From Lepidodermella squamata (taxonomy: Eukaryota; Gastrotricha), in the NCBI GenBank assembly GCA_047495785.1, contig JBLDXI010000055.1, positions 1,302,001 to 1,366,000 of the forward strand: DNA of 64,000 nucleotides, in the 5' to 3' direction. The position numbers and the translations under genes were made by a program. Under the pieces are notes generated by a model, which worked only from the letters and a program-made list of their open reading frames with translations, searched no databases and had not been told where the DNA came from. Shown piece by piece: positions 21,511 to 32,362 of the stretch (the stretch's first letter is position 1; each line of letters opens with the position of its first letter).

Positions 21511-23484
21511 ATGGGTTTCAAGCAACTTGTCAAGAGTAATAAGCGGTTTTACCAAACCAGCCGCTATTTATTTTTTGTTACATCACTTGGCTTGTTATGC
21601 TTACTTATCAACTATTGCGACGAGTCTCTAGTGGATGTCGACGATGACCATGTTGGCCACAATGTGAACGGATTTTTCGATAACTCGCCAGCGAATAGCG
21701 GCGAGAGTTCCGAACTCATTAACTCATTCATCGCCGAAAAGTTGCCAACGATCGAAAATGCCACCAACGCAGCACCTCAAGATTGTAAAACCTTCTCGAT
21801 GGCATCAGATGAAGTTGCCGGGCGTCTCGAAAGCAGAATAAGCGTTGTTATCCAGCCAGTGCTGAAACACGATCATTTCAATGAACTGGCTGACATTCAA
21901 GCTGCTTATGATTTGACTGTTGCCAGCGTGCTGGCTACAACTAGGCATGTGTCGAACAAACTCGACATTATTCTGCTTGATAATGGGGAATTTGGCCCGA
22001 TGCTGAATCAAATGGTCGAGAAATTTCGCGTCGTCAAAGCTCCACAGCTGAGGGCGGTCAAGCCGATATCGAACGATCGCGCTACTTTATTTCAAGATCT
22101 TATCGAGCTGGCGAGAGATGATGCCGACTTGAGGGGAGATTTCGTAGTTTACATTACCGCTGGAATGCTTGCTGGACCAGGCTGGCTTGACGCCATGTTG
22201 GCGCCGTTTTTCGATGCGAACTTCGGCCGTAAAAATTACCAGCCAAAGCAATCGCTTCGAAGGCCTGTTATCGTCGTCCCACAATTCGACGAACTTGATT
22301 TCAAGGCCATGTCCTACAAAGTCGAGAAAAAATCAGCTCGTTTGCTTTTTAAATGGAACTTCCAGCCGATGTGGTATCAGGTAAAAGTTTATTCAAATGC
22401 TTCTAGGAATATTGGTCTTTACTTCGGAATTTGCCAGGTTTCGTTCGAAGAAACTCTCAACCACTACACCGATGCTGATCTGGTGATGACTCCAACGTTC
22501 ATGCCCCATGCATTTGCTGTGAACAAGGCTTCTCACCTGTTCCGTGAATTGCTTCATTTGCTTCCAAAAGGCGATTCAACCACTCTCGACGCATCCATGG
22601 CGATTTACCGATGCATGAAGAACGCAGCGATTTACTCAGCACCCTGCGCACGCATTGGCTCACCCTATGTTTACGAATTTCTGTTGGAGCAACCAAGCCT
22701 TGGCGAATTCGACCCGAAATTTGTTGACAACCATCAAAATAAGGAGAAGATTCTAGTTCGACTGATCAGCGAATGGGTTGATGATAACAATCTTCGTAGC
22801 CTAACGTTGGCACAACTAGGATTGGAAAATACTGAGACTCCTAAAGCGAATCGCGAGTCATGCAGGTTGGTGGAGATTTTGTTTTTTCGATCCTGTTTAC
22901 AGTTTATTATAGGAACCTGCATTCATATTTGAGAAACTACGCACGCGAGACTGTCGTCCCAACTGGACACGTTGCGTCTGGAATATTTCGTTCGTCACCT
23001 GGAACGTGTTTCCGTTACTCAGTGGACCATAAACTCATTGCAGCCGATTCATGCGTCGTCGCAAGCGAAAACCACGTATTTTTTCTAAAATCAGGATAAA
23101 TCATTTCCAATAATTTCTCGAAATTAGATTTTCTACTTCGAGGAAGATGGGACGATTCGGACTCATAATGGTTTATGCGTTGTGTGGACAAGCGATGATG
23201 GCTACGCGATCGCCACTGTTTGCGCCCCGGAAAAGGATCCGCGTCACCAGACTTGGGATTATGACGAAAATGGAATGTTCCGCTCGCGGGTTCGAAACGA
23301 TCATCAGAACGAAACAGCCATGTGCCTGATGCACGCCAGCGATAGCGAGCCCGGTTTCGAGGGTCGTCAACTGCTAATGATCGGAGAGTGCTGGACTAAA
23401 TCGCGGCCTTATTTTCGATTCCAACGGTTCTCTCTGACTTATTCAAGCCAGAAAGTGAAGCGTAGCGGCGAAAATACTGCCTAA
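21511..23484 (+). CDS. GALNT-like (GT27) type II membrane protein with ricin-type lectin domain, catalytic motifs lost
   Basis: Three exons (21511-22865, 22913-23075, 23128-23484), about 625 residues. A short cytosolic end, one signal-anchor segment (YLFFVTSLGLLCLLINYC) and a stem are followed by a glycosyltransferase region. The matches to polypeptide N-acetylgalactosaminyltransferases are structural: GDFVVYITAGMLAGPGWLDAML aligns to the strand ending in the metal-binding DxH and then WLxPLL; APCARIGS aligns to PCSRVGH; and VRLISEWVDD aligns to xRxAEVWMDEYK. A C-terminal ricin-B-like domain contains GTIRTHNGLCV and CLMHASDS. In the enzymes DxH binds manganese; here it reads TAG. The VGH His is Ser, and the WGGEN motif is absent. 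It is probably a Golgi pseudoenzyme or lectin-type protein. MKLFAQ at 21493 is an alternative start. Confidence 0.75.
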
Positions 23485-23576
23485 AATATTGTAACGTGAT
23501 AGCCCAAACAATGTGTTAACAATAAAACTTCTGTTAAATAAAACAGTCAAGTTGGGAACTTCATGCATTTTCTCGT

Positions 23577-24611
23577 TTATTTTGGTTTACTTCGTGTAGA
23601 TGAAGAGGTTGATGTTGAACGAATTCGACGAGATGGCCCTGCTGCGTCAACATTAGTTTCTTGAATTGATCCCTGCGAGCCTCGGGGCCAAGGTTCAAAC
23701 GTCTTCTCACGTCGATTGGAATAATACCGATTGACACAGGGCGTGCAAGTGAAAATGCATAAGCATTTGTGTATCCGAGATGGCTTCTTTGGTGGCGGCG
23801 GGAAGTGTTGCTGAAATTCATCGATCAAAGCCTCCTGGTCGTCAAAATTTAAAGGCCCCAGCACATAGCCTTGACAATTCCTGTGATAAGCTCTGCCATC
23901 AGGAGTTTTTACGAGAGCAACATAAGGGTTCGACCTATTTAGAGACATGTAATAAGGCCGAAATACGAGACATAGAATCCACAGCGGAGCTGGCTCGCCG
24001 CCAGTCATAAGTTTCCTGTCTTCACGAACTTCGATGTGCTCAACCTAAAAACAACTCAATGTCGACACGGCGTGGTATCAATGTTTGGCGACTTACGAAA
24101 ACTCCTGGAGCTTTAGGCCGCATTCCATCTAGCAAACCGAGTGGAAATTTATGTAATATGTGTTTTATCCTCGGCAACGTTGAATCGATACCAACAGCTT
24201 TGCCTTTCGAGTCGCATCCAAAAACTAACATTCCACCGTTGCAGGAGTTGTAGAAAGCACTTGCATGCATTTGCAATTCTTCGGCGAGTTCTTCAATATT
24301 AAGCCTACCGTCTTCAATAATCAAAATATAAGCAAAGCGCGTACTACTTATATCGTTAGCCTTTTACCCTTGATTAAAAATGGGACTTGCGAGAATTCGT
24401 AATTTTCTTTCGTCGCTTCAGGAAAAACGATCATACCTGGCGCAACAAAGTCGGGGACTCGATAACAGTTGACCCACATGTCAGACCGATTGTTACCCGG
24501 CCAATATCCTTTACAAGGATGCTCGTCAACATCGATCAATTCTTTAGTTTTTATAGGAGGATTTCCACTAATTTCAGCAAAAATTGAATTCGCTCCGGTA
24601 GTTTTTGACAT
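23577..24611 (-). CDS. Schlafen-like (AlbA_2 domain) protein 3
   Basis: Three exons. The start at 24611 gives MSKTTGANSIFAEISGN, matching copy 2; an upstream ATG at 24644 is possible. The AlbA_2 core reads YEFSQVP, then, after an intron near 24345, FYNSCNGGMLVFGCDSKGKAVG. The last exon contains VFRPYYM and GRAYHRNCQGYVLGPL, then a Cys-containing basic tail (CLCIFTCTPC) and a Ser/Arg-rich end. It lies convergent with the GALNT-like gene, about 90 bases apart. Confidence 0.75.
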
Positions 24612-24927
24612 TATGGATGGCTGCATTGTCAACAATGAGGACATTTAGAAATTTCATATCTTTAAGGCCGATTTTTTATTTTTCAGCTTCTATTATTATA
24701 TTTCATCCAAAATCGCCATAATTATGGTGATAAGAAAATCGGACTTATAGCTTGTGAAATCCTGCCATTTACCTATAGGACCCCGGGAGTATCTTATTAT
24801 ACTAATCTCAAAATGCATCTGAATTCATGCTCAAATAGTTTCATGAAGTCATGAATTAATTGGAATGTGATGTCTGTCAATTATTAAAGTCTAAATTCCA
24901 ATTGCAATTTGCACAGCTGAGTTTTTA

Positions 24928-26068
24928 TTAATCTCTATTTTGCTGACGGTAAATCACAGTTTCTGTTGTTTTCGTTTTGGCCAGGACTTTTGATGAATTT
25001 ACGTCGATACTAGACGCCCGGTTTCGGTTTGATGCTGAAGGACTATTACGCAGCGACCTGAGCGATGAGCTGCGGCGTCGACTTGCGTCGTTGCCTCTGC
25101 GACTTCGCAAAGGACTACGGCTAACTATTGTTTTGAGCTTAACCGTGTCCTTCAAATTATGCAAGTTCGGAATTGGCTTGCCACCCTGCTTTGCCTTGAA
25201 AGGTATTTGCTTAGCCTTATTACCCTGCCGCTGCTGCTTTGCTTCGGAAAATGTGGTTGCCCTTGGAGCCTTGCCATCCTTATTGCTGGAACTCTGCGCC
25301 GTAGATGCAGGACGATTCTCACGTCGAAAATAGTCAACCACCCGCCGGGCAAATCCGGCAGCTGCTCGGCTGATTTTATTGGCCACAGAATCGTTAACCC
25401 CTCGCTCACGGCGGAGGCCTTTGGCGTAGGCTTCAATCTCCGACTCACTCATCAGTTGCATAACAGATCCATCAGCTGCTCGACGGAAAATCGCCCGACT
25501 ATGGTCGTCCAGCGCTACCAAGCCAAAAGTCGGATCCATTGCCGGCCGAATCACCACGCCAATGATTTCTCGCTTTTCGCTAGGAAAGTGGTCGGTGACA
25601 TTTGTTGTTTGGATCTAAGACTTTTGTAAGACATTTCTTGGAGATTAGGGATATCTTTTACCTGATAATGCTTGTTTTCTTTCATTTTTTGAAACGATCT
25701 GAAGTACTTGAATGGCCGAACAAGAATTTGACGAAACTTTTCGATGCGATCTGATGACGAATCCAAGCCAACAGCTCGACCGCTAGGTGAACAGCCTAAT
25801 ACGATGACCCCGCCTCGAACAGAATTGATCACAGCATTTGCCGTTTGCGCAACACTTTTTTCGAAGTGGACGAAATCTTGATCGGTTACTGAAAAAATGC
25901 GTTTATTGTGATATGTTTTAATACAAGAAATCAACGCTAACCTATCCAATTTGTATCCAAAAAGATAGCATCCCGTTTAGCGTCAGCACTCAGCAGGGGC
26001 TCATTTCGCAGAACTTCGGCTGGCATTGAATGCCGATTGCCCCAAGTGAGAAGTTGATCAGCTGCCAT
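24928..26068 (-). CDS. Schlafen-like (AlbA_2 domain) protein 4
   Basis: Three exons. The start is MAADQLLTWGN at 26068. The second exon holds the core: FEKSVAQTANAVINSVRGGVIVLGCSPSGRAVG, the most canonical AlbA_2 signature of the four. The last exon has GVVIRPAMD and RAIFRRAADGSVMQL, and a long tail rich in Ser, Arg and Lys that should be disordered and may bind nucleic acid. All four copies keep one core domain plus a variable basic tail, so the tails have diverged fastest. The expected catalytic acidic residues cannot be assigned with confidence by eye. Confidence 0.75.
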
Positions 26069-27295
26069 TGAGTTTTTCTGAATTTAACGTCCATTTTCTT
26101 GAGTTTCCTAATTTTCGAATATTTAAGTTGGATTTTTTTGCAATCAGGTCATAATTTTATTATTTTACTCACATGCCAGATTTCGACTATTTTTTGCAGG
26201 ATGAGTTTCCAGTTCTAGATTTCGGTGCAATGCGATGCCCGATTTTATGATTGATTGCTGCCTCCGCTGCTTTCAAGAAGCATGAAATGGCTATGTGACG
26301 AGCCATGAAAAAACACGAGCTCTCATCGGCGAAAGACGAGTGTCTTTGTCAGCATGCAACACAGCCTGGGGCGGACACAATTATTTCGAGTTCGAAAGAA
26401 GTACGTCGTCATCGTTCCACTTGTGCATCGAAGGCGGGCGCTGTTTGTTTAAGCGGCAAGCAGGCGCCATGAACGATTAGCGGCAACAAATCAAATCGCA
26501 CAAAATAATGGGCGGTTAAATAATAATAAAACAACAGGAGTGAGAACTTATCAGTTGTCGAAGCGCATGCGCAATGCCGCATTTGCGATTCCATTGTCAA
26601 GCGCGTATCACGGCGGCGGCTCGAAGCGATGGTGACATGTCGCTGCGGCGAGCCGCCTTCGTCACCGAGCCGTCACGACGAGAGCGCGCCGCGCGCGATG
26701 AAAACAAGCCGGGGTGCGCGCGTTCCAAGGCGCCCATGATTGCGCGACGACGACGATGATGATGATGAAGGCGATAATAATTTATGACATTAGGTTTCTT
26801 AATGGCTTAAGTCCGCATCGATTCGGGACGGCGCGAAAGAACTCTCTCGCCGCGCGCGCGCGCCGGGTGACTGGCGCTTCGATCGCTCCTCTGCTGTTTT
26901 CGCGCCTATCAAATGGCCTATAAATGGCAGCGCAAACACGCGCAGCCTCTGTGACTCCACGAGAGCGAGACACCATCTCGCCGCTAAATGCAAATACATT
27001 AACCGGCGATCGCACGCCGCGAGTGATCAAAGCTACACGCCTTAAATATTAATCACCGTATCTGCGGTCGGTTGCCGCGCCTTGACTATTTTACCATTCG
27101 CTGTACAGGCGCACTCTCGGCCGCGCTCGATTTGTCGCCATTTCTTGCCCGAGCGCATAATAAATTCGCGCTTGAATCGCCGCTAAGGAAAACAAAACCT
27201 GCGTGAGCGCGCTTTCGCCTTAAAAAATAATGCCGATTACCTTAATGTGGATTACACCTCGGCTAAAATAAACAATAATTAATAACACCTCGGCT
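26069..27295. promoter_or_regulatory. CpG-rich region upstream of the nuclear receptor gene
   Basis: From about 26,600 to 27,220 the sequence is dense in CG dinucleotides (CGCGCGCGCGCC near 26,855; many CGCGC, GCGCG and CGACGACG runs), unlike the A/T-rich spacers elsewhere. No coding frame with support is found. It directly precedes the receptor's first ATG, so it is probably promoter and 5' leader. No discrete factor sites are assigned. Confidence 0.5.
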
Positions 27296-29384
27296 ATGAA
27301 TAACAATACACCCTGCAAGGACGCTCAGCTTCGCAGCCCATTATCTCATCCGTCGCCGCCGTCTTCGTCGCAGTCATTAACAAGTAGCTGTTCGAAAAGA
27401 AAGCGATTTTCAAGCTTCGATAGCCCAAGCACGAAAATGCGAGTCAAAAGCAACAGTAGCACGCGCATCGCTCCGACTTCAGGATCCGCCTCTGGTCTGC
27501 TGATCGGGGTCGACGAAGTCGTCGACATGGCCGATATTGCTGATGACGATGAGCTATCGACCAGCAGTGCCAACTCACGCGCGACGTCACGCCTCGATGA
27601 CTACGACCGCGCCGATGCGTCATCGGCGAACAACGACGGCGTCAATCCAAACGGCCGACTACTTGATATCCCTTGCGAAGGTTGCAATTTAAACCCTAAT
27701 TGAAACTCGAACTAATGAATCTTGAAAACTATTTAGTTTGCGGTGACAAGTCAAGTGGGAAGCATTACGGTATTTTCAGCTGCGATGGTAAGGTTCCAGA
27801 CAAAACTTTACCCTGATGGGACTAATATGTAAACTTTTATCAGGTTGCTCTGGTTTCTTCAAACGAAGCATCCACAAAAATCGTGCTTACGAATGCCGAG
27901 CTCAAGGCGATCTTCGAGGAAAATGTCCCGTGGACAAGGTAATGGAAACTTATCTGGCGATTTATTCTTTTATTCAATTTTTGCACAGGTTCATCGGAAT
28001 CAATGCCGAGCTTGCAGGCTGACCAAATGCCTCAATGTGAATATGAACAAAGATGGTAAGGGTTCAAAGTCCTTCACTCCTACCTCAGCTTATCCGATTT
28101 TTTTCAGCCGTTCAACACGAAAGAGGCCCTAGGAAAGCGAAATCTAGCCTCGCTAAACTACAAGCTGTTCTCAACGCCTCAGCCGATTGCTCGTCACTTT
28201 TCGGCGGCGCGCCTGGCTTGTCGCCGTTTTTCCCACCTCTCCTACCCCTAGGCACCGCGAATGCTAATCGAACCAACCCAGCCAATTTGATGACTTCAAG
28301 CAGCATATTCCCAGGCGTAGACCTAAACAAAACGTTCTGTCCTCCCCCTCCACCCCCTGCGTTGTCGATACCAAACCCAAACTGTAACAACCCTTCAGCG
28401 CTAGCCGCTTCTTTATTCGCATCTCTATCGTCAGCAAACGCTTCAGCAGCTTCAAGTGGCTTACTTTCGAATTTATACTCAGCCGGGCTATTCCGCCAGC
28501 AGCAACTTGGGGATGCGGCTTCGAATCCCTTCGCGAATTTAGGAAATCAGCCTAGCCCAGCTGTCAACTTCGGCACCGACACTTCAGCGCCTGTCGCTCA
28601 GCTGCGCTGGAGCGAGAGTCTTGTTGAACTGTCAGCTAAAATGTTGTTCAGTATAATCGATTGGCTGAAAACGTTACCAGCGCTGCGAGCATTATCCGAG
28701 TCTGATCAAGTGTCGATTGTTCGCAGTTGTTGGAAAGACATATTCATCCTTTGCCTCGTGGAGCTTTACCCAAACTTGTTGCTATTACCTGTTGATAGCC
28801 CGAGTGACAGCGATGATGTGAAGGATTCGAATCTGGCAGCGTCCAGCTTACTGAGAACGGCATTCAAAGACGCAGCTAACGGCAGTAATGGAAGTAGTAA
28901 GAGCAGCGTTTCACCTGGTAGCAGCAAACAGGATTTCCAGAATCTGTCGAGAGTTGTAGCAAAGCTGTACGCTTCCAAGCCTGATCAAAATCAGATCAAC
29001 CTCATGAAGATGCTACTCATTTCGCGCCAAGGTAGATATGAGCTTTATTTCAACAATTTTTTTAATCGATCTTATGTAGGAGAGCTTCAAGGCTTAGCAG
29101 AAAAACGCCCGCTTGAAGCTTTGCTGAGTCAAACTATTACGACGATTTCAGCTTGTTTATCGCCGTCGCAAATCGTTCAGATCACCCTGGCCTTGCTAAA
29201 CGTGACGAGTATTAGTGAGAGTGAATTGCACAGTGCGCTGTTTCAAACAATTGTCGGCGACGTGCCTCTTCATCACCTTGTTGTCGGTATCTATTGCAAC
29301 CGCGTTTTCAACTCTGCTTCTCCGCCGCCTCAAGCTAGCAACGGCAGCGGTGCTACAAGCCAAGCTGGTGCCTCAGCCAAATGA
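27296..29384 (+). CDS. NR2E-type orphan nuclear receptor (tailless/dissatisfaction-like)
   Basis: Six exons (27296-27680, 27737-27787, 27844-27938, 27989-28055, 28108-29031, 29080-29384). The N-terminal 120 residues are Ser-rich and disordered. The DNA-binding domain begins at LLDIPCEVCGDKSSGKHYG, with P-box CDGCSGFFKRS and the second finger HRNQCRACRLTKC, then MNKDAVQHERGPRK. That string is diagnostic of the NR2E group; the Ser in CSGFF and LLDIPC favour dissatisfaction over tailless. A Pro/Ala/Asn-rich hinge leads to the ligand-binding domain (WSESLVELSAKMLFSIIDWLK, then SDQVSIVRSCWKDIFIL). An unusual Ser-rich insert (SNGSSKSSVSPGSSK) interrupts it. The last intron (48 nt) is in frame and would read through if retained. 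In animals this group controls nervous-system and sexual-behaviour development as nuclear repressors. Confidence 0.9.
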
Positions 29385-29495
29385 AAAGAAATCGATTTTG
29401 TACTTTCAACAAAAATAAGACTGAAAGGAGATTGAAATAACCCATTACGTTATTTTTTGAAGAATTTATTTTGACTAGATATTATACCCAGCATG

Positions 29496-29501
29496 CATGT
29501 A
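29496..29501. repeat. Target-site duplication, left (CATGTA)
   Basis: Six bases identical to 48232-48237 immediately outside the two Polinton ends. Six bp is the duplication size made by Polinton integrases. Confidence 0.9.
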
Positions 29502-29833
29502 AGTAGTAAGGGGGGGGTCTCCAGCAACGGTCAAATTTTCAAATATTTTCCCACGGTCGGAGAAATGAATCATAATGATTATGTCAAGGTCGTTTGAGAA
29601 AGTTTTGGCGCGAAAATTTAAAAATAAATGTCAAGGTCGTTGGTAATTTTTGGCGCGAAAATGAAAATTTGAAAATAAATGTCAAGGTCGTTGGTAATTT
29701 TTGGCGCGAAAATGAAAATTTGATAATAAATGTCAAGGTCGTTGGTAATTTTTGGCGCGAAAATGAAAATTGAATAATAAATATCAAGGTTGTTTGTTGA
29801 AAAATGTTCCCACGGTCATGTGACTGCGGCAGG
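29502..29833. repeat. Polinton left terminal inverted repeat
   Basis: The first 70 or so bases match the reverse complement of the right end with about two differences. The match resumes at the inner TTCCCACGGTCATGTGACTGCGGCAGG. The left copy is longer than the right one (about 332 versus 191 bases) because of internal tandem repeats. Confidence 0.9.
29584..29795. repeat. 51-bp tandem repeat array inside the left TIR
   Basis: The unit contains TCAAGGTCGTTGGTAATTTT and then GGCGCGAAAATGAAAATT. TCAAGG recurs at 29584, 29631, 29682, 29733 and 29784, spacing 47, 51, 51 and 51. The right TIR carries only about two related units. Confidence 0.85.
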
Positions 29834-29850
29834 TTTGGTAAATGCAGTTG

Positions 29851-29995
29851 TATGAATGAATGAATGAATGAATGAATGAATGAATGAATGAGAGAATGAA
29901 CGATTGAGACACTCCTGCAGGTCGTGTTTTATTGCAAATTTTATTACGATAGTAGTAGTAATAGTAGTAGTAGTAGTAGTAGCAGCAGCAACCAC
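29851..29995. repeat. Microsatellites (GAAT)n and (AGT)n
   Basis: Tetranucleotide GAAT repeats from about 29853 to 29890, and trinucleotide AGT/AGC repeats at about 29950-29990, just inside the left TIR. Confidence 0.9.
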
Positions 29996-30004
29996 AATCT
30001 TTTA

Positions 30005-30961
30005 TCATGTTCCCACGTGTTCCCACGGAAACATGGTTGCAATATCAGGTGTAACAATGTCTCGAAGGAACGATGACGACGACATAGACCGTTGGCGCGG
30101 CGGACGCGTCGGATTTTGATAGCGAGCATTAGTCATCGCCGTGACCGATTTACCAATGCTCGACTTTGCGAATAGATGCATGGGTGCAGAGGTCTTTGAC
30201 AAGAGTTCCGCAACTGGTTGAAACAGCTGCTTTGCGGAGACTGATAATTTGCTTGGAGCTTTTGTTAAGACTTCAACCAGAGTATCGACCGGGATCTCAG
30301 CCAAGGAACTGTCATCCCGAATAAAAGTGATTGTTGAGGAGGACGATGATCCATCCAATGTGAAGGTAGCATCAGGTGACAAATTCGAACGCAGATGATT
30401 CAAAATAGAGGATGCTTTTTCAAGTTGATCAGACTTTAAACTACCAAAGCGAGCATTGAGGTAATTTGTTGTAGCGTCCCCATTAGTAACCGTGCCTGCT
30501 ACAGCAGTATCACTACCACCGGCTACCGGATCAGAAGCAGCAGCAGCAGCCGCCGCGGTAGGCGTAGTGCCAGTAACAGGTGTGGGAGCAGGAGGTCGAG
30601 GTGACTCTTTCGTAGGTGCTTGATCACTCTGGTTGTTAACTCTGGTATTTTGGAACAGTCGAAAGTTTTGCTTGAGCCGTTCAAGTTCCCCGAACAGGTA
30701 GTTGTACTCTCGTGCACTCTGCGAGTTAACATTTGGTTGCTGTAGTATATCAGTCATTTGATTTTCCAAATCTTCCACCTTGGAATAGGCGGGCCCATCA
30801 AACAAACGCTGCCTCGTCATTGCTCTTCGTTGTAGTGCATCTTTATCACAAACACCTTCTGCGCGCGTAGTAACTGGCGTCGTCGTCGTCGTCACATTTC
30901 CATTACCATCTGCCGCCAAGTCTTGCATGAGGACCAACTTGCGACTATGCTTCTCAGACAT
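30005..30961 (-). CDS. Polinton protein of unknown function (Thr/Ala-rich)
   Basis: I chose the start at 30961 (MSEKHSRKLVLMQDL), because its ATG overlaps the stop of the upstream gene as ATGTCTGA, a compact viral-style junction. An earlier in-frame ATG at 31060 lies inside that gene. The 318 residues include a predicted helical stretch (YNYLFGELERLKQNFRLFQN), a low-complexity Pro/Thr/Ala linker, and a C-terminal helical part ending in Arg/Ser-rich sequence. It is probably one of the variable structural or accessory proteins at a Polinton end; no specific function can be given. Confidence 0.6.
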   Translation of the reverse strand: MSEKHSRKLVLMQDLAADGNGNVTTTTTPVTTRAEGVCDKDALQRRAMTRQRLFDGPAYSKVEDLENQMTDILQQPNVNSQSAREYNYLFGELERLKQNFRLFQNTRVNNQSDQAPTKESPRPPAPTPVTGTTPTAAAAAAASDPVAGGSDTAVAGTVTNGDATTNYLNARFGSLKSDQLEKASSILNHLRSNLSPDATFTLDGSSSSSTITFIRDDSSLAEIPVDTLVEVLTKAPSKLSVSAKQLFQPVAELLSKTSAPMHLFAKSSIGKSVTAMTNARYQNPTRPPRQRSMSSSSFLRDIVTPDIATMFPWEHVGT

Positions 30962-31355
30962 CACGATTAGTGCTGCTTTTACGAAGTGCCAAAATACCGT
31001 CAATAACTGAAGGTAGAACGCTACTAGCAGCTGAAATAAGTAGGGGAATGAAAGCACCACTGCCGTTTTGAACTAGCAATTGGCGGTTGATGTCTGGTGA
31101 TTTAAACTTGGAAATGCGCTCGATAGTTGCTTTATATGTACGTAGCTTCTTAACTGTCTTCGAGTCCGCTGACAGGTTATGACGTAGCAAATTTAGACAG
31201 ATTTCGGTTAGCAGAACAACTATACGAGTTGGCGCCAACCCGAGCAACCGTCGCCGCTGGCTAGGTGGTGCCTGGGTAAGCAGCCGTAGGAAGTCAAGAG
31301 TTCGTTGCCGCTTTGACGTTTGCGCCTTTGGCGCCATAATATTATTAATTAACAA
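30954..31355 (-). CDS. Polinton small basic protein with hydrophobic C-terminal helix
   Basis: 133 residues. The first two thirds are basic and helical (SKRQRTLDFLRLLTQAPPSQ). The end holds a Gly-led amphipathic or hydrophobic stretch (GSGAFIPLLISAASSVLPSV). That ending resembles small Polinton and adenovirus-related core or membrane-active proteins, but the assignment is by pattern only. Its stop overlaps the next gene by 8 bases. MAPKAQTSK, six codons in, is an alternative start. Confidence 0.6.
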   Translation of the reverse strand: MLINNIMAPKAQTSKRQRTLDFLRLLTQAPPSQRRRLLGLAPTRIVVLLTEICLNLLRHNLSADSKTVKKLRTYKATIERISKFKSPDINRQLLVQNGSGAFIPLLISAASSVLPSVIDGILALRKSSTNRDV

Positions 31356-31520
31356 ACTGTCACTAGAAACGGTTAATATACTTAATCAAACAATACCTAT
31401 ATGACAACTAACGGTCCGACCTGTATAAAAGGTTGCCTGCGGAGAAGGGTGGAAATAGTCATAACTAACGCTTGCTTTACATTTTGGTAGTATATATCCT
31501 GAGATAACTTCTTTTATTCG

Positions 31521-32174
31521 ATGGAAACTACCACCACCACCACCATGGATACCCCGTCATCGCCAACAATCGATGGTCCATTGCTACCTCCACGTGGTCA
31601 TGCTGCTGCTGCTGCTGCCGGCTCAAATCGAAGCGGTTTGATTCCTGGTTGGAATGACCTCAGTCGATTTCAGCGAGTACACTACACCTTGGCCAGGCAG
31701 TCGATAACAAGCTGTAAAGAGCCCACCTTCATGATCTTGCGTCGAAATCATGATGATCACGTTCCAGATCTTGAGTTTTTCATTGGTCATGCAATCGAAG
31801 TGAACAAACTCTACTATACACGCAAGGGTTTGTATCTCTCAGCTCGAGAGCTGCGAATGATTTATGAAAGCATGCAGATCGAAGGCTCATGGGTTGACAA
31901 GATCAAGCAGGAGCTGAAACTACCGAGAGGGAAGATGATGTGCAATGGACCGAAACATCACATCGGAGGAATGTTTCACGCCAAGGTATTTCGTCCGAAC
32001 GGGTCACCCCGCACATATGTCGATGTCCGCCTTTTCCTGCCTGCTGCGGGTAATAACATCATTGGACAAGAAAATTCGCAGGAATTCTCGCAAGATGGTT
32101 TTTGTGCCTCAGATGCAGTCTTCATGGAACTGCAGCACATGATCTACTACATGCTCTCGAACCTGAACGAGTAG
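31521..32174 (+). CDS. Polinton plus-strand protein of unknown function
   Basis: 217 residues, one of only two supported genes on the plus strand of the element. A Thr/Pro/Ala-rich N terminus (METTTTTTMDTPSSP) is followed by a well-mixed globular region (FQRVHYTLARQSITS, LYLSARELRMIYESMQIEG, GMFHAKVFRPNG) and an acidic end. The motif HHIGGMFHAKVF suggests a beta fold. TATAAAAGG at about 31424 and TATATAT near 31488 lie upstream. Its divergent orientation from the structural genes suggests separate timing or control. No family recognised. Confidence 0.65.
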   Translation: METTTTTTMDTPSSPTIDGPLLPPRGHAAAAAAGSNRSGLIPGWNDLSRFQRVHYTLARQSITSCKEPTFMILRRNHDDHVPDLEFFIGHAIEVNKLYYTRKGLYLSARELRMIYESMQIEGSWVDKIKQELKLPRGKMMCNGPKHHIGGMFHAKVFRPNGSPRTYVDVRLFLPAAGNNIIGQENSQEFSQDGFCASDAVFMELQHMIYYMLSNLNE

Positions 32175-32362
32175 AGAGAGAGAATTCGTTCTCGGCTCAA
32201 TGGACTAAACTGACACTGGACAATATATATAATCGCTTACTTAATCTACGTATGCTTAACATATACTGTAGTAGTAGTAGTATTCGTAGTAGTAGTAACA
32301 CAATAAACCGAACATAATCAAGAGTTTGATGTGTTTATTCCTACTGTAACACAGAGTCCTTT

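Noticed and set aside
29584-29787. Minus-strand open frame of 67 residues with repeated FSFSRQKLPTTLTF
   Set aside because: It is a translation of the 51-bp tandem repeat in the Polinton TIR, not a gene.
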